64,000 nucleotides of DNA from Kangiella sp. HZ709 (GTDB lineage: Bacteria; Pseudomonadota; Gammaproteobacteria; Enterobacterales; Kangiellaceae), in the NCBI RefSeq assembly GCF_009674675.1, contig NZ_WKJC01000001.1:310001-374000 (forward strand), in the 5' to 3' direction. Position 1 is the stretch's first letter; the number at the start of each line of letters is the position of its first letter. Positions 45,073 to 54,160 of this stretch are shown here, piece by piece. The notes under the pieces are model-generated. The model did not search any database. It was not told the DNA's origin and saw only the letters and a program-made list of their open reading frames with translations. A program made the translations under genes and the position numbers.

Positions 45073-45482
45073 CGGTTTTTACCTATTTCCATTGTTTTTT
45101 GAGCCATTGAATAGATTGTGTTTAATGCTTTAACATTGGCTTCATAACCGCGCTGTGAAGAAGTAAGCGTTATCATTTGATCACTTAAACTTATACCAGG
45201 CATAAAAACCATCCCATCGGAATTAGCTTCGGAATGATTTGGTTTATGGACACTTCTTAAATCACCATCATAGTAATAGCTGACACTTCCAGAGTTATTG
45301 AGTGAATCAATAAACTTAGGCGAAGCGTTAACTTGAACAGCACCAAGATTTGATTTATTTTTTAAAGCGTTATTACTATATATAGTGTTTTCATTAGCAA
45401 TATTTAAAGATGCAGCTTTTAGACGCATTCTTTCTAAGTTCATTCCGTATTCGCTAATAGCGTAGATTTCTCCAAAGCTCAT
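45069..45482 (-). CDS. flgC: Flagellar proximal rod protein FlgC
   Basis: A 137-residue rod protein. N-terminal rod motif: ISEYGMNLERMRLKAASLNI. C-terminal helix: MITLTSSQRGYEANVKALNT, then IYSMAQKTMEIGKNR. Both are standard for FlgC (E. coli 134 aa). The N-terminal motif has ANENTIYS where ANaxTp is typical, a minor deviation. Overlaps fliE by 4 bp and follows flgB by 2 bp. Confidence 0.95.
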   Translation of the reverse strand: MSFGEIYAISEYGMNLERMRLKAASLNIANENTIYSNNALKNKSNLGAVQVNASPKFIDSLNNSGSVSYYYDGDLRSVHKPNHSEANSDGMVFMPGISLSDQMITLTSSQRGYEANVKALNTIYSMAQKTMEIGKNR

Positions 45483-45484
45483 TC

Positions 45485-45859
45485 TTATCTCCTATTACTT
45501 ACTGCCATTTTCATTAAGCCAAAGTTCCTATTAAGTAATTCAACGATGCCGTTGTATTGCTTTGAATTCTTAACTAATTCAGCTACTTCTTTATCTAATT
45601 GAACAGCATCATTTAATAAACCCTCAGCTCTATATGTCATAGCAGGCGAGAGTTCGCCAGACTGTAACTGTTGACTTAATAAATTATGATTTTGCTGTAT
45701 GCTTTGTAATTTATTTAATGCATCTGAAAAGTCAGCTCTAACGGCCTTGTAGCCATTGACATTAGCATTTGCAATATTTTGCGATATGTATGACTGCTGT
45801 TCTAAGATACGGCTTAAAGACCATGTTGCTAACTTAGTAGTAACGTCAGAAATTTCCAT
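45485..45859 (-). CDS. flgB: Flagellar proximal rod protein FlgB
   Basis: A 124-residue rod protein with YISQNIANANVNGYKAVRAD near the N-terminus and the terminal helix YNGIVELLNRNFGLMKMAVSN. FlgB is the rod subunit next to FliE. Slightly shorter than E. coli FlgB (138 aa). Starts 10 bp after flgI. Confidence 0.94.
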   Translation of the reverse strand: MEISDVTTKLATWSLSRILEQQSYISQNIANANVNGYKAVRADFSDALNKLQSIQQNHNLLSQQLQSGELSPAMTYRAEGLLNDAVQLDKEVAELVKNSKQYNGIVELLNRNFGLMKMAVSNRR

Positions 45860-45869
45860 AATGTTGCCT

Positions 45870-46994
45870 TTACTGTAGGATTAAATTTGCGTGTAATGCA
45901 CCAGCCTGTTTTAAGCTTTGCAGTATCACAATTATATCTCGAGTGCTTAATTTAACTTCTTGCAATCTCTCGACTAACTCTATGACGGTAGCACCTTCTG
46001 ATAATGAAACGGATTGAGGGTTTTCCTCCTCAACTAAAATATCCGTTTCTGAAACGATAGCGGTAACAATGCCATCTGATTCATTTCTACCTATGAAACT
46101 TGGCTGAGAGACATTAAACCGAGTTTTAATAGCTACCTTTATATCCCCATGAGAAATAACAGTAGGCGCTATATTGATATTGCCTCCTGATACTATTGTT
46201 CCTGTACGTTCATTAATAACAATTACAGACTCAGAGTCGGGTTCTACAACGATTGATTCAAGCTTGGCCAGAACATCAAACAGTTGTTTTGAATCTTGGC
46301 TGGTAGGTTCTATCTCGATTTTCCCAGGTTGACTAGCAATGATTTTATTGTTGGGCAATGCTATTGCTAACGTTTTCAATACTCTTTGGGATGTCGTAAT
46401 ATCAGGTTTATTTAGAATTAAACCAATGTTGCCATTTTTATTAAGTATTTTTTCATTAGTAGTATTTTCAATAGTTGCACCCAAAGGAATTCGGCCTACA
46501 GTAGGATGATTTTTTTGAACCACATTTCCATTCAAATCATATTTATACCCACCAATACTGATAGGCCCTTGTGCCAAGGCATATACTTTCCCATTGGGTG
46601 CTTTCAAAGGTACCATTAATAAGGTTCCGCCAACTAGGCTTTTAGCATCGCCCATTGATGAAACGTTCACATCAAGTTTATCACCTAGCTGAGAGAAGGG
46701 TGGGAGAGTGGAAGTTATCATTACTGCTGCAACATTCCTACTGCGAATGTCATTGCTATGAATATTTAGATCAAATGCCTGCAAGGTATTTGCAATAGAT
46801 TGTATGGTTGCTCTATTTCGGGACGAATCACCTGTGTTAGCTAGACCAACAACAATACCATAACCTACCAGAGCATTGCTCCTGACACCTTCAAATCTAG
46901 ATATCTCTTTAAGTCTAATGCCGGCATTCTTACTACTAGCTACAACAGAGTCAGTAGATAAAATGAGTGCGATAAATATTAAAAGGTTTTTCAT
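45870..46994 (-). CDS. flgI: Flagellar P-ring protein FlgI
   Basis: A 374-residue protein from ATG 46994, which gives a signal peptide at the very start (MKNLLIFIALILSTDSVVAS) and a 4-bp overlap (ATGA) with flgH; the longer frame from 47009 adds MVRYF and is less likely. The body is typical FlgI: RLKEISRFEGVRSNALVGYG, NVAAVMITSTLPPFSQLGDK, and VIVINERTGTIVSGGNINIA. FlgI forms the peptidoglycan-level bushing of the rod. E. coli FlgI is 365 residues. Its retention implies the structure crosses the cell wall. Confidence 0.96.
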   Translation of the reverse strand: MKNLLIFIALILSTDSVVASSKNAGIRLKEISRFEGVRSNALVGYGIVVGLANTGDSSRNRATIQSIANTLQAFDLNIHSNDIRSRNVAAVMITSTLPPFSQLGDKLDVNVSSMGDAKSLVGGTLLMVPLKAPNGKVYALAQGPISIGGYKYDLNGNVVQKNHPTVGRIPLGATIENTTNEKILNKNGNIGLILNKPDITTSQRVLKTLAIALPNNKIIASQPGKIEIEPTSQDSKQLFDVLAKLESIVVEPDSESVIVINERTGTIVSGGNINIAPTVISHGDIKVAIKTRFNVSQPSFIGRNESDGIVTAIVSETDILVEEENPQSVSLSEGATVIELVERLQEVKLSTRDIIVILQSLKQAGALHANLILQ

Positions 46995-47560
46995 AAAATA
47001 CCTAACCAACCTAAAATTGTTTGTATTATCCCTTTGCCTTGGTCATCACCAACCGTGCCTTCTCCGGTGAAAGTAATTTCTGCTTCAGCTAATCTATTCG
47101 ATAAAGCAACATTCTTAGAATTAATGTCTTCTGGTCGAAGCACTCCTTTAATTCCAATTATCTGCTCTTCATTATTTATATTTAGAACTTGCTTTCCTTC
47201 AACGATATAATTTCCTGCAGGAGTCTTATCTATAATCGTCACAGAAATTTGCGCTTGCAAAAAACCTTTCCTTACAGTTCTAGCATCAGTATCTGAAGAA
47301 CGGTCAAAGTTGATCGCAAACGATGGCTCGCGGGTTGTATCAAAAGCGTCAAGGCCTATGCTGGTATCTCTTGAGCGGCCAGTGCCTGCTTGAGATTCAG
47401 CTTTTGACGCTTCAACAACGACTAAAGTTATTAGATCACCAACTTGAGTTGCTTTTCTATCAGCAACGAGCGACTTAAACCTGTCTTCTTGATATAAGTT
47501 TTCTGCCAAACTTATCGGCATAAAAACGATCAAGAAGAGTATTAATACTTTATTTTTCAT
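46991..47560 (-). CDS. flgH: Flagellar L-ring protein FlgH, without a lipobox
   Basis: A 189-residue FlgH homologue; E. coli FlgH is 232. The conserved core is clear: ATQVGDLITLVVVEASKAES, and GNYIVEGKQVLNINNEEQ, and VLRPEDINSKNVALSNRLAEA. The signal peptide (about 1-19) ends ISLAEN with no cysteine, whereas normal FlgH is a lipoprotein anchored in the outer membrane by a Cys after the signal. This L-ring must therefore sit in the outer membrane by another means. The N-terminal spacer of mature FlgH is also shortened. It overlaps flgA by 11 bp. Confidence 0.93.
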   Translation of the reverse strand: MKNKVLILFLIVFMPISLAENLYQEDRFKSLVADRKATQVGDLITLVVVEASKAESQAGTGRSRDTSIGLDAFDTTREPSFAINFDRSSDTDARTVRKGFLQAQISVTIIDKTPAGNYIVEGKQVLNINNEEQIIGIKGVLRPEDINSKNVALSNRLAEAEITFTGEGTVGDDQGKGIIQTILGWLGIL

Positions 47561-48509
47561 ATAATGTTAACTCTCTATCTCCGGTGACTTTAGCTAAAAG
47601 CATTTCGTTGCTCGATGGAACTGTCACTTCGACTAAATCATTTAAATATCCATTCTTATGAGCAACAACTTTAAGTTTAACTTCGAAGCCATTTTTGTTA
47701 TGAATTAATGTGCTGGCCATACTATCAAAAACTAAAGGGGTGGGAGCTAAATCTCCTGCAAATAATAGCGAGCCCTTTGCTATCTCTTTTTTAGCGACAT
47801 ATTTTCCCGATATAATATCGTCAGCGGTAATTAACTTGCGAGAAAGACCTTTACTAATTCGAATGCTTTCCTCTAGATCTTCAATTAAAATTGATTCATT
47901 TTTCTTAAGGTTTTTATTAATCCTTAGAACTGTTAATTCAAGCTTAATGTCAAACCAAAACGTACGACTAACCAAGCTTTTAGTATCATTCAAAAGTTTA
48001 ACTTTAACACCTACAGCTTTTGCCACTTGCTCTTTAGTCGGTGCATTTAGAATTTCGCAAGCAAGCGAAAACGTTTTTGAATTAATGACGACTACACCAT
48101 CCGAAAACGAAGTTCTACCACTAACGCTAGATAAAAAACCTAATTCATTTAACTTATCGGTTAAACATTGCTTTGCTTTCGCACTAATTTCCAATAGTTT
48201 AACTTTAGATTGAGAGGTGGCTCTTTGATAGATCTTTCCTTTTCCTCGCCAGGTAATGTCGTAGCCAGACAAATAAGATTTTATGGTAGAAACATCGATA
48301 AAACTTGGATGATCTGAAGTGCTAATTACTATTTCTTTAATTTTTTTAATTACTGCTTCTTCACCTCTCAGGTATACCAAATCAACCAACTCAACTTGAG
48401 AGTCAGCAGGGTAATGATGTACCTTGAAGCTACCTGTAATGACAGCTTTAGCATTTAAACTATCAATACAAAAGAGTAATGATATTAATAGAAATAGTTT
48501 TAGTTTCAT
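47550..48509 (-). CDS. flgA: Flagellar P-ring assembly chaperone FlgA
   Basis: A 319-residue secreted protein with a signal peptide (about 1-20) and the C-terminal SAF-type domain of FlgA: VLRINKNLKKNESILIEDLE, then ISGKYVAKKEIAKGSLLFAG, and ending LVEVTVPSSNEMLLAKVTGD. It chaperones FlgI in the periplasm. E. coli FlgA is 219 residues, so there is about 100 residues of extra N-terminal sequence here, of unknown role. Shares one base with flgG. Confidence 0.9.
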   Translation of the reverse strand: MKLKLFLLISLLFCIDSLNAKAVITGSFKVHHYPADSQVELVDLVYLRGEEAVIKKIKEIVISTSDHPSFIDVSTIKSYLSGYDITWRGKGKIYQRATSQSKVKLLEISAKAKQCLTDKLNELGFLSSVSGRTSFSDGVVVINSKTFSLACEILNAPTKEQVAKAVGVKVKLLNDTKSLVSRTFWFDIKLELTVLRINKNLKKNESILIEDLEESIRISKGLSRKLITADDIISGKYVAKKEIAKGSLLFAGDLAPTPLVFDSMASTLIHNKNGFEVKLKVVAHKNGYLNDLVEVTVPSSNEMLLAKVTGDRELTLYEK

Positions 48510-49282
48510 TATCTTCTAAGATTATTAATGGTTTCTAACATTTGATCTGATATTTGCAGTACACGCGCATTTAGCTGGTAACCGCGCTGTGCTAGCACGA
48601 GGTTAACCATTTCTTCTACCATAGATACATTGGATATTTCTGTATGCCCTTGTAATAGAGAACCGAATCCATCTTCGCTAGGCTTGCCAAAAATCGCTTC
48701 ACCAGATTTATCCGTAGAGCCATATAGGTTGTTACCCAACTCCTTTAAACTCTCGGCGGACGAAAACTTAGCTATATCAAGTTGCCCTAAATTGATCGCC
48801 TCATCACCGTTATTAGAAAAACCAGTTATTTGGCCATCTTGCCCAATAATCACATTGGTTACATCTGGTGAAACCACTATATTTGAGCTAAGCTTATAAC
48901 CATGAGTGGTAGTAAGATATCCATCGTTGTTAATCATCAGTCTGCCTGCTCGAGTATAAGCATTTTGTCCGCTGGGTAATTCTACTTCAAGGAAGCCTTG
49001 TCCTAATATGGCGACATCTAGAGGGTTGTTTGTCGCTTTAATCTCACCAACAGTAAATACTTTATTTGTAGAGCCAATGCTGGTGCCAGTTCCTACTAAA
49101 TTACCAGTGTTATCATTTGAAACTGTATTTGTATTGTTGTTCTTATACACAAGGTCTACAAAATCGACGCGATTTTTTTTGAAACCCAGTGTGTTAGAGT
49201 TAGCAATATTGTTTGAGATCACATTAATCAATGTCTCTTGAGCATTTAAGCCTGACTCAGCTATGTATAGCGCATCTATCAT
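48509..49282 (-). CDS. flgG: Flagellar distal rod protein FlgG
   Basis: A 257-residue rod protein (E. coli 260). It opens IDALYIAESGLNAQETLINV with ISNNIANSNTLGFKKNRVDF, has the central ILGQGFLEVELPSGQNAYTR, and ends with EISNVSMVEEMVNLVLAQRG. All are standard for FlgG, which forms the distal rod passing the P and L rings. The gap to flgF is 18 bp. Confidence 0.96.
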   Translation of the reverse strand: MIDALYIAESGLNAQETLINVISNNIANSNTLGFKKNRVDFVDLVYKNNNTNTVSNDNTGNLVGTGTSIGSTNKVFTVGEIKATNNPLDVAILGQGFLEVELPSGQNAYTRAGRLMINNDGYLTTTHGYKLSSNIVVSPDVTNVIIGQDGQITGFSNNGDEAINLGQLDIAKFSSAESLKELGNNLYGSTDKSGEAIFGKPSEDGFGSLLQGHTEISNVSMVEEMVNLVLAQRGYQLNARVLQISDQMLETINNLRR

Positions 49283-49300
49283 TTTATTCTCCTACAAATT

Positions 49301-49990
49301 CTAACGTTGGCCTAAGGTATTAATACCGGTATTTAATAATTGGTCATATGCCATTAAAGCTTTCTGATTGCTTTGCATATGTCTAGATATTTGGATCAGC
49401 TCAATCATCTGTGCACTTGAAGATACGTTTGATGACTCAAGCACACCTTGTTGCACTTGAATATCTTCAACCGACTCTGAGCCACTAGATAATTTATATA
49501 AACTTGAACCTAGATACTCGAGCCTTTCAGGAGAAGAGGGCCTAACTAACGAAAATTTATTTACTTTTCTTTCGTCAATAATAAAATTGCCTTCTGCATC
49601 AACAGAAAAGCTTTCGCCATCTAAGACGATTGGCCCTTGCTCACCAATCACTTTATTTCCATTGTGCGTCACTAGATTGAAGTCATTATTCAAATAGAAA
49701 GAGCCATTCCGAGTAAGCTGAATCGAGCCATCTTCCGACAGTACTTGGAAAAAACCAGAACCTAATATAGCAAAATCTAAATTCCTTTCGGTCTTTTTAA
49801 TGGTACCGGCTTCCATATTAATAGACATCGTTAAAGAAGGCGCAGTGGCGTTATTTTTACTCTCACTTTCCGTTAAGGTCATAGCTTTAAAACCTGCCGT
49901 ATTAACATTCGCTATGTTATGACTTAAATTGCTAAATTTTTTCATATCAGCATTAATACTATCAGCTATTATTTCAGTTACTTTTGGCAT
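49301..49990 (-). CDS. flgF: Flagellar proximal rod protein FlgF
   Basis: A 229-residue rod protein (E. coli 251). It has LSHNIANVNTAGFKAMTLTE near the N-terminus, AILGSGFFQVLSEDGSIQLT in the centre and LESSNVSSSAQMIELIQISR at the C-terminus. The order flgA-flgG-flgF in transcription reverse differs from the usual flgF-flgG-flgH-flgI: here flgF, flgG, flgA, flgH and flgI follow one another. It starts 9 bp after flhA. Confidence 0.92.
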   Translation of the reverse strand: MPKVTEIIADSINADMKKFSNLSHNIANVNTAGFKAMTLTESESKNNATAPSLTMSINMEAGTIKKTERNLDFAILGSGFFQVLSEDGSIQLTRNGSFYLNNDFNLVTHNGNKVIGEQGPIVLDGESFSVDAEGNFIIDERKVNKFSLVRPSSPERLEYLGSSLYKLSSGSESVEDIQVQQGVLESSNVSSSAQMIELIQISRHMQSNQKALMAYDQLLNTGINTLGQR

Positions 49991-49999
49991 ATTTTCTCC

Positions 50000-52027
50000 T
50001 TAAAGTTCGACAATCCCATAGGATTGAACATTGAGATTACTCGGCAATTCAGAAATTGATATTACTGATAAGTGCGGCATAACTCGGTCTGTTAACTTCT
50101 TGACGTGCCGCCTTAATAACGGTGAACACAGTAATATTGGCAGTTTATTTTCATTCATCATGCGCTCACTATTGTTTGCCAAACTGACCATTAACTTTTC
50201 TGAAATATCAGGGTTAATTACTAGGCTTGGACTATCGTTATCAAGTCTCAATTTTTGAGTTAGATTAGTCTCTAACTCTGGGTCTAATGTTAGAACGCTT
50301 AACTCCCCGTTTATCGCTAATTTATCGCAAATATGTCGACCAAGAGACTCTCGAACTTTGTCACTAAGTACCTCTGGGCGCTTTTCGTTTTTTGCGGTAT
50401 CCACGAGCGACTCAAGAATAATATCGAAATTTCTAATTGAGACTCTTTCATCAAGCAATATCTGTAAAACTTTTTGAATATCACTCAAACTCAAAATATT
50501 AGGTATAAGCTCATCAATTACAGAGCCTGAGGTGTCTTTATATTGGATTAGTATATTTTCTAATTCATTCCTGGTTAGAAGTGCTGATGCATACTTCTTC
50601 AAAGTTTCAGTTAGGTGGGTGTTAATTACTGTTAGGGGTTCAACAATAGTTAAACCTAATGATTGGGCTTGTTCAACTTTATCGTTCAAAATCCATTTTG
50701 CTGGAATTTGATAGGTTGGTTCAAGTGTCTCTTCACCTTTAACCTCGGCTAAAAGGTTCGCATGACCGATACAGAGGACGCTATTGGGCACAAGTTTGTA
50801 TTCTGCGACTTTTGCACCGGATAACAATATCTGGTACCCATATTCATCTAATCTTTTGCCTACAGAAATGTCCATTTCAGGTGGCACATAACCATATTCA
50901 AGTGCATGTTTTTTCCGTATTTGATTGACCCTACTTGGAAAGTCATCAGACTCATCGAGATAAGTTTGTAACTTATTGTTAATTTTAATAGTAATCGGGG
51001 CTTGCTTTATTTCATCATAGACTGAGGATTTTTTCTTTTTATCATCGCTTTCATCACTCACATCTGTATCTTTTTTGGTAAAGGCGAAGTAGGTTAATGC
51101 TGTAAAACCAGCTAAAACTATAAGTATAGGAAATGTGGGCAAGCCAGGTAAGAAGACTAGAACTGAAAGCGCAACCACTATTATCATTAATGTCTTAGGG
51201 TATGCCGTTATTTGCTTTGAAAGCTCAGAACCGAGCTGTGCGTCTGTAGCAGCTCTTGTTATAATGATACCTGTTGCTGTCGCTATTACTAATGAAGGTA
51301 TTTGAGTAACAATACCATCACCAACGGTTAGTAGAGTATAAGTTTGAAGTGCCTCTCCCCAGGCCATACCTTTCTGACCTAAACCTATCGAAAGGCCACC
51401 GATAATATCAATAAGAATGATGATAATTCCAGCTATAGCGTCTCCCTTTACAAACTTGGTAGCACCATCCATTGCACCATAAAAATTTGCCTCTTTTTCT
51501 ATATTAGCTCTTCTTTCTTTTGCTTCAACTTCATCAATAAGCCCCATATTTAAATCTGCATCAATACTCATCTGTTTACCAGGCATGCTGTCTAAGGTAA
51601 ACCGAGCTGCAACTTCAGCAACTCGCTGGGCACCATTGGTTACTACTACATATTGAACAACGATTAAGATTAAAAATACGACCATACCGATAACATAATT
51701 ACCTCCAACAACAAAAGAACCGACAGCATTAATTACCTCACCTGCATCAGCATCATCTAAAATTAGTCTAGTAGCGGAAATATTTAATGCCAAGCGAAAA
51801 AGTGTCGCAATAAGCAATAGTGAAGGGAAGGTAGAAAAGCTAAGAGGCTTGTCAGTATAAAAAGTGATCAATAATATTAATAAGCCAAAACTAAAATTGG
51901 TTATTAATAAAAAGTCTAACAACCCAGAAGGTATCGGAAGAAATAAAATCATTAGAATGGCTACCATGCCAATAACTAATCCTAGATCAGAAATATTAGT
52001 TTTAATTGTTTTTAACATCGAAGCCAT
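50000..52027 (-). CDS. flhA: Flagellar type III export gate protein FlhA
   Basis: A 675-residue protein with eight N-terminal transmembrane helices and a large cytoplasmic domain from about residue 330. The FHIPEP-family signature GAQRVAEVAARFTLDSMPGK, followed by QMSIDADLNMGLI, is intact, and so is the cytoplasmic region with ARHI-like GRHICDKLAINGELSVLTLD and LLCSPLLRRHVKKLTDRV. FlhA docks substrates and chaperones and uses the proton gradient. Length is close to E. coli FlhA (692 aa), so the exporter is complete. It is preceded by flhB with a 1-bp gap. Confidence 0.97.
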   Translation of the reverse strand: MASMLKTIKTNISDLGLVIGMVAILMILFLPIPSGLLDFLLITNFSFGLLILLITFYTDKPLSFSTFPSLLLIATLFRLALNISATRLILDDADAGEVINAVGSFVVGGNYVIGMVVFLILIVVQYVVVTNGAQRVAEVAARFTLDSMPGKQMSIDADLNMGLIDEVEAKERRANIEKEANFYGAMDGATKFVKGDAIAGIIIILIDIIGGLSIGLGQKGMAWGEALQTYTLLTVGDGIVTQIPSLVIATATGIIITRAATDAQLGSELSKQITAYPKTLMIIVVALSVLVFLPGLPTFPILIVLAGFTALTYFAFTKKDTDVSDESDDKKKKSSVYDEIKQAPITIKINNKLQTYLDESDDFPSRVNQIRKKHALEYGYVPPEMDISVGKRLDEYGYQILLSGAKVAEYKLVPNSVLCIGHANLLAEVKGEETLEPTYQIPAKWILNDKVEQAQSLGLTIVEPLTVINTHLTETLKKYASALLTRNELENILIQYKDTSGSVIDELIPNILSLSDIQKVLQILLDERVSIRNFDIILESLVDTAKNEKRPEVLSDKVRESLGRHICDKLAINGELSVLTLDPELETNLTQKLRLDNDSPSLVINPDISEKLMVSLANNSERMMNENKLPILLCSPLLRRHVKKLTDRVMPHLSVISISELPSNLNVQSYGIVEL

Positions 52028-52028
52028 T

Positions 52029-53096
52029 TTAGACTTTACCTTCAGAAATTAACCAGCGATATATTTCTGCAATTTCATCGAAACTTTCTTCTGAAACTGC
52101 CGAGCCAATAGCTGTTTTTTTATACAGCAACCTTGCTAAAGGCGGCTTTCTTATAATGGTTTTATTATTAGCTCTTCCAAGCTCTTTGATCTTTCTGGCT
52201 AGCTCTCCAGTGCCTTTCGAAACAACGATTGGGGCAGCCATTTTTAACTTGTCATATTTAAGAGCAACAGCAAAATGAGTAGGGTTCGTAATAATTACGT
52301 CTGAGTCCTTTACTTTAGATAAAGATGTAGTTTTTGCTACTAACTCCTGATGCAGTTCTTTTCTTTTTGATCTGACTTCAGGGTGTCCTTCTCGACGTTT
52401 GTGTTCCTCTTTAACATCTCTTTTACTCATCCGCATTTTTTTTGCGAACTCCCATTTTGAAAATAGAAAATCAATCAAAGAGATGGGGAACAAGAATAAA
52501 ATAGTTAAAAAGGCTATTGCTGACAAAATTGATATGATTTGAGTTGTTATAGTGTTGCTAGATACATACATTAATGTTTGTATGCTTGGAAACAATATGG
52601 AGAAACCGATATAAAAAATAGAGCCTACCGCTACTATTTTCAACAAAGCTTTGAATAGTTCAAACAGAGTTCTCATTGAGAATATTTTTTTAAATCCATT
52701 TACAGGATTAAGTTTTTTAAAATCCGGCTTTAATGGATGTGTAGAAAATATTGGTTTTGTTTGGAACATGGTGCTGACCACACCAATCACTAAATTTATT
52801 AAATAAATAGGCAAAACTATTGCTATAGTTGAAAAAGCGATGTGCAAAAACCATTTAAATATATTTTCAATGTTATAAACAAATTGTGATGAGAAGTTAA
52901 ATATTTGCTTAAACACATCTGAAAACTGGGTGATTACCTTAGGGCCCAATGCAATAATTAGAGAAGAAAAAGCGAGTAATTGTAGTATTGTATTAATCTC
53001 AATGCTTTTGCTCGCTTGACCTTTTTTTCTTGCTTCCTCAAGTTTATGGGGAGTTGCTTTCTCTGACTTGTCTAGGTCTTGATTTTCAGACATCAA
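52029..53096 (-). CDS. flhB: Flagellar type III export switch protein FlhB
   Basis: A 355-residue protein with four transmembrane helices and a cytoplasmic tail bearing the autocleavage motif NPTH at 271-274 (VIITNPTHFAVALKYD). N-terminal KSEKATPHKLEEARKKGQ is typical. FlhB and FliK together switch export from rod/hook to late substrates, so a late substrate class is expected even though no filament gene is here. Start is one of two adjacent ATGs (53096, 53093), overlapping the fliR stop by 4 bp. Confidence 0.97.
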   Translation of the reverse strand: MMSENQDLDKSEKATPHKLEEARKKGQASKSIEINTILQLLAFSSLIIALGPKVITQFSDVFKQIFNFSSQFVYNIENIFKWFLHIAFSTIAIVLPIYLINLVIGVVSTMFQTKPIFSTHPLKPDFKKLNPVNGFKKIFSMRTLFELFKALLKIVAVGSIFYIGFSILFPSIQTLMYVSSNTITTQIISILSAIAFLTILFLFPISLIDFLFSKWEFAKKMRMSKRDVKEEHKRREGHPEVRSKRKELHQELVAKTTSLSKVKDSDVIITNPTHFAVALKYDKLKMAAPIVVSKGTGELARKIKELGRANNKTIIRKPPLARLLYKKTAIGSAVSEESFDEIAEIYRWLISEGKV

Positions 53097-53857
53097 GCCA
53101 CCCCCAGTACATCGTTCCAGAAGGAGTTGACAGCATTGAACATATTTTTAAATACGTTGCCGGAGGCTGGTATCGTTAAGAATAGTAGGAATATCCCTGC
53201 GCCAATTTTCAATGGCAAGCTAACGAAGTAGATGTTCATTTGAGGCATAGACTTAGAGGTGTAGGCAATAACCAAATCTAAAGCCAACAAACCAATCATA
53301 GTTGGTAGAATCAAACTCAAGCCAAACAGAAATTGGGAGCTTAAATAAGACAATATTTTAGAACTCGTGATGGTCTCAGGCAAAGAGCCAAAAGGAACTA
53401 AAGAAAATGACTCTGAAATTCCTTTTATAAATAAGCCATGCACATCCAATATAAAAAACAAAGTGATAGCAAGCGTGGTGAATATTGTTCCAAGTAATGC
53501 TTCGCTGTTGCTGGTAGTGGGATCGATAATATTGGCCGCACCAAAACCAATCTGCAAATCTAGTGCTCTACCTACGAATGATAAAGCTGCAAATAAGCAA
53601 ATGATTCCAAAAGCAAGAGTTGCGCCAAGTATGGATTCTAATAATAGAACTGCGATTAGTCCTGTAACAGAAGAGGGCAGATCAACTGGCACTTCAGCAT
53701 AAATGAAAATGGTGATAGAGAGAACAATGCATAAATATAGCCTTACAACGTTTGGTACTCTGCCGAGTAGAGATTGCGCCGTTAAAAATAAAGCCGATAT
53801 TCTTACAAAGATAAGAAATCCTAAAAAAGCCTGTTGTAGAATTAAGTTATCAACCAT
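53093..53857 (-). CDS. fliR: Flagellar type III export gate protein FliR
   Basis: A 254-residue polytopic membrane protein. FliR landmarks: FVRISALFLTAQSLLGRVPN at the start, GRALDLQIGFGAANIIDPTT in the middle and MPQMNIYFVSLPLKIGAGIF near the end. FliR caps the FliP5-FliQ4 gate. Same length as E. coli FliR (261). It follows fliQ by 3 bp. Confidence 0.96.
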   Translation of the reverse strand: MVDNLILQQAFLGFLIFVRISALFLTAQSLLGRVPNVVRLYLCIVLSITIFIYAEVPVDLPSSVTGLIAVLLLESILGATLAFGIICLFAALSFVGRALDLQIGFGAANIIDPTTSNSEALLGTIFTTLAITLFFILDVHGLFIKGISESFSLVPFGSLPETITSSKILSYLSSQFLFGLSLILPTMIGLLALDLVIAYTSKSMPQMNIYFVSLPLKIGAGIFLLFLTIPASGNVFKNMFNAVNSFWNDVLGVA

Positions 53858-53860
53858 CGT

Positions 53861-54121
53861 CTAAACCGGTAGGTTTGTTAATAAATCTTTAGCGTAATTA
53901 ATTAAGGTCGATAACATCCAATGACCAAATACGGCTAAAGCACCTACAACTGCAATAATTTTAGGCACAAATGTGAGTGTCATCTCTTGTATTTGAGTGA
54001 CAACTTGGAAGATACTAATTAACAGGCCCACAATTAAGCTTACGCACAAGATAGGTAATGCGATTACTAAAGCCGTTTTAAACATGTTAGATAGTAAAAA
54101 TAAAGCGGTATCTGTATCCAT
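53861..54121 (-). CDS. fliQ: Flagellar type III export gate protein FliQ
   Basis: An 86-residue protein with two transmembrane hairpins. FliQ motifs: ALPILCVSLIVGLLISIFQV and TQIQEMTLTFVPKIIAVVGA. E. coli FliQ is 89 residues. It follows the TPR gene by 39 bp, the largest gap inside this run. Confidence 0.96.
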   Translation of the reverse strand: MDTDTALFLLSNMFKTALVIALPILCVSLIVGLLISIFQVVTQIQEMTLTFVPKIIAVVGALAVFGHWMLSTLINYAKDLLTNLPV

Positions 54122-54160
54122 TTCCTTCTACAATGTGCTATATGATTGTGGTTGTTTATT

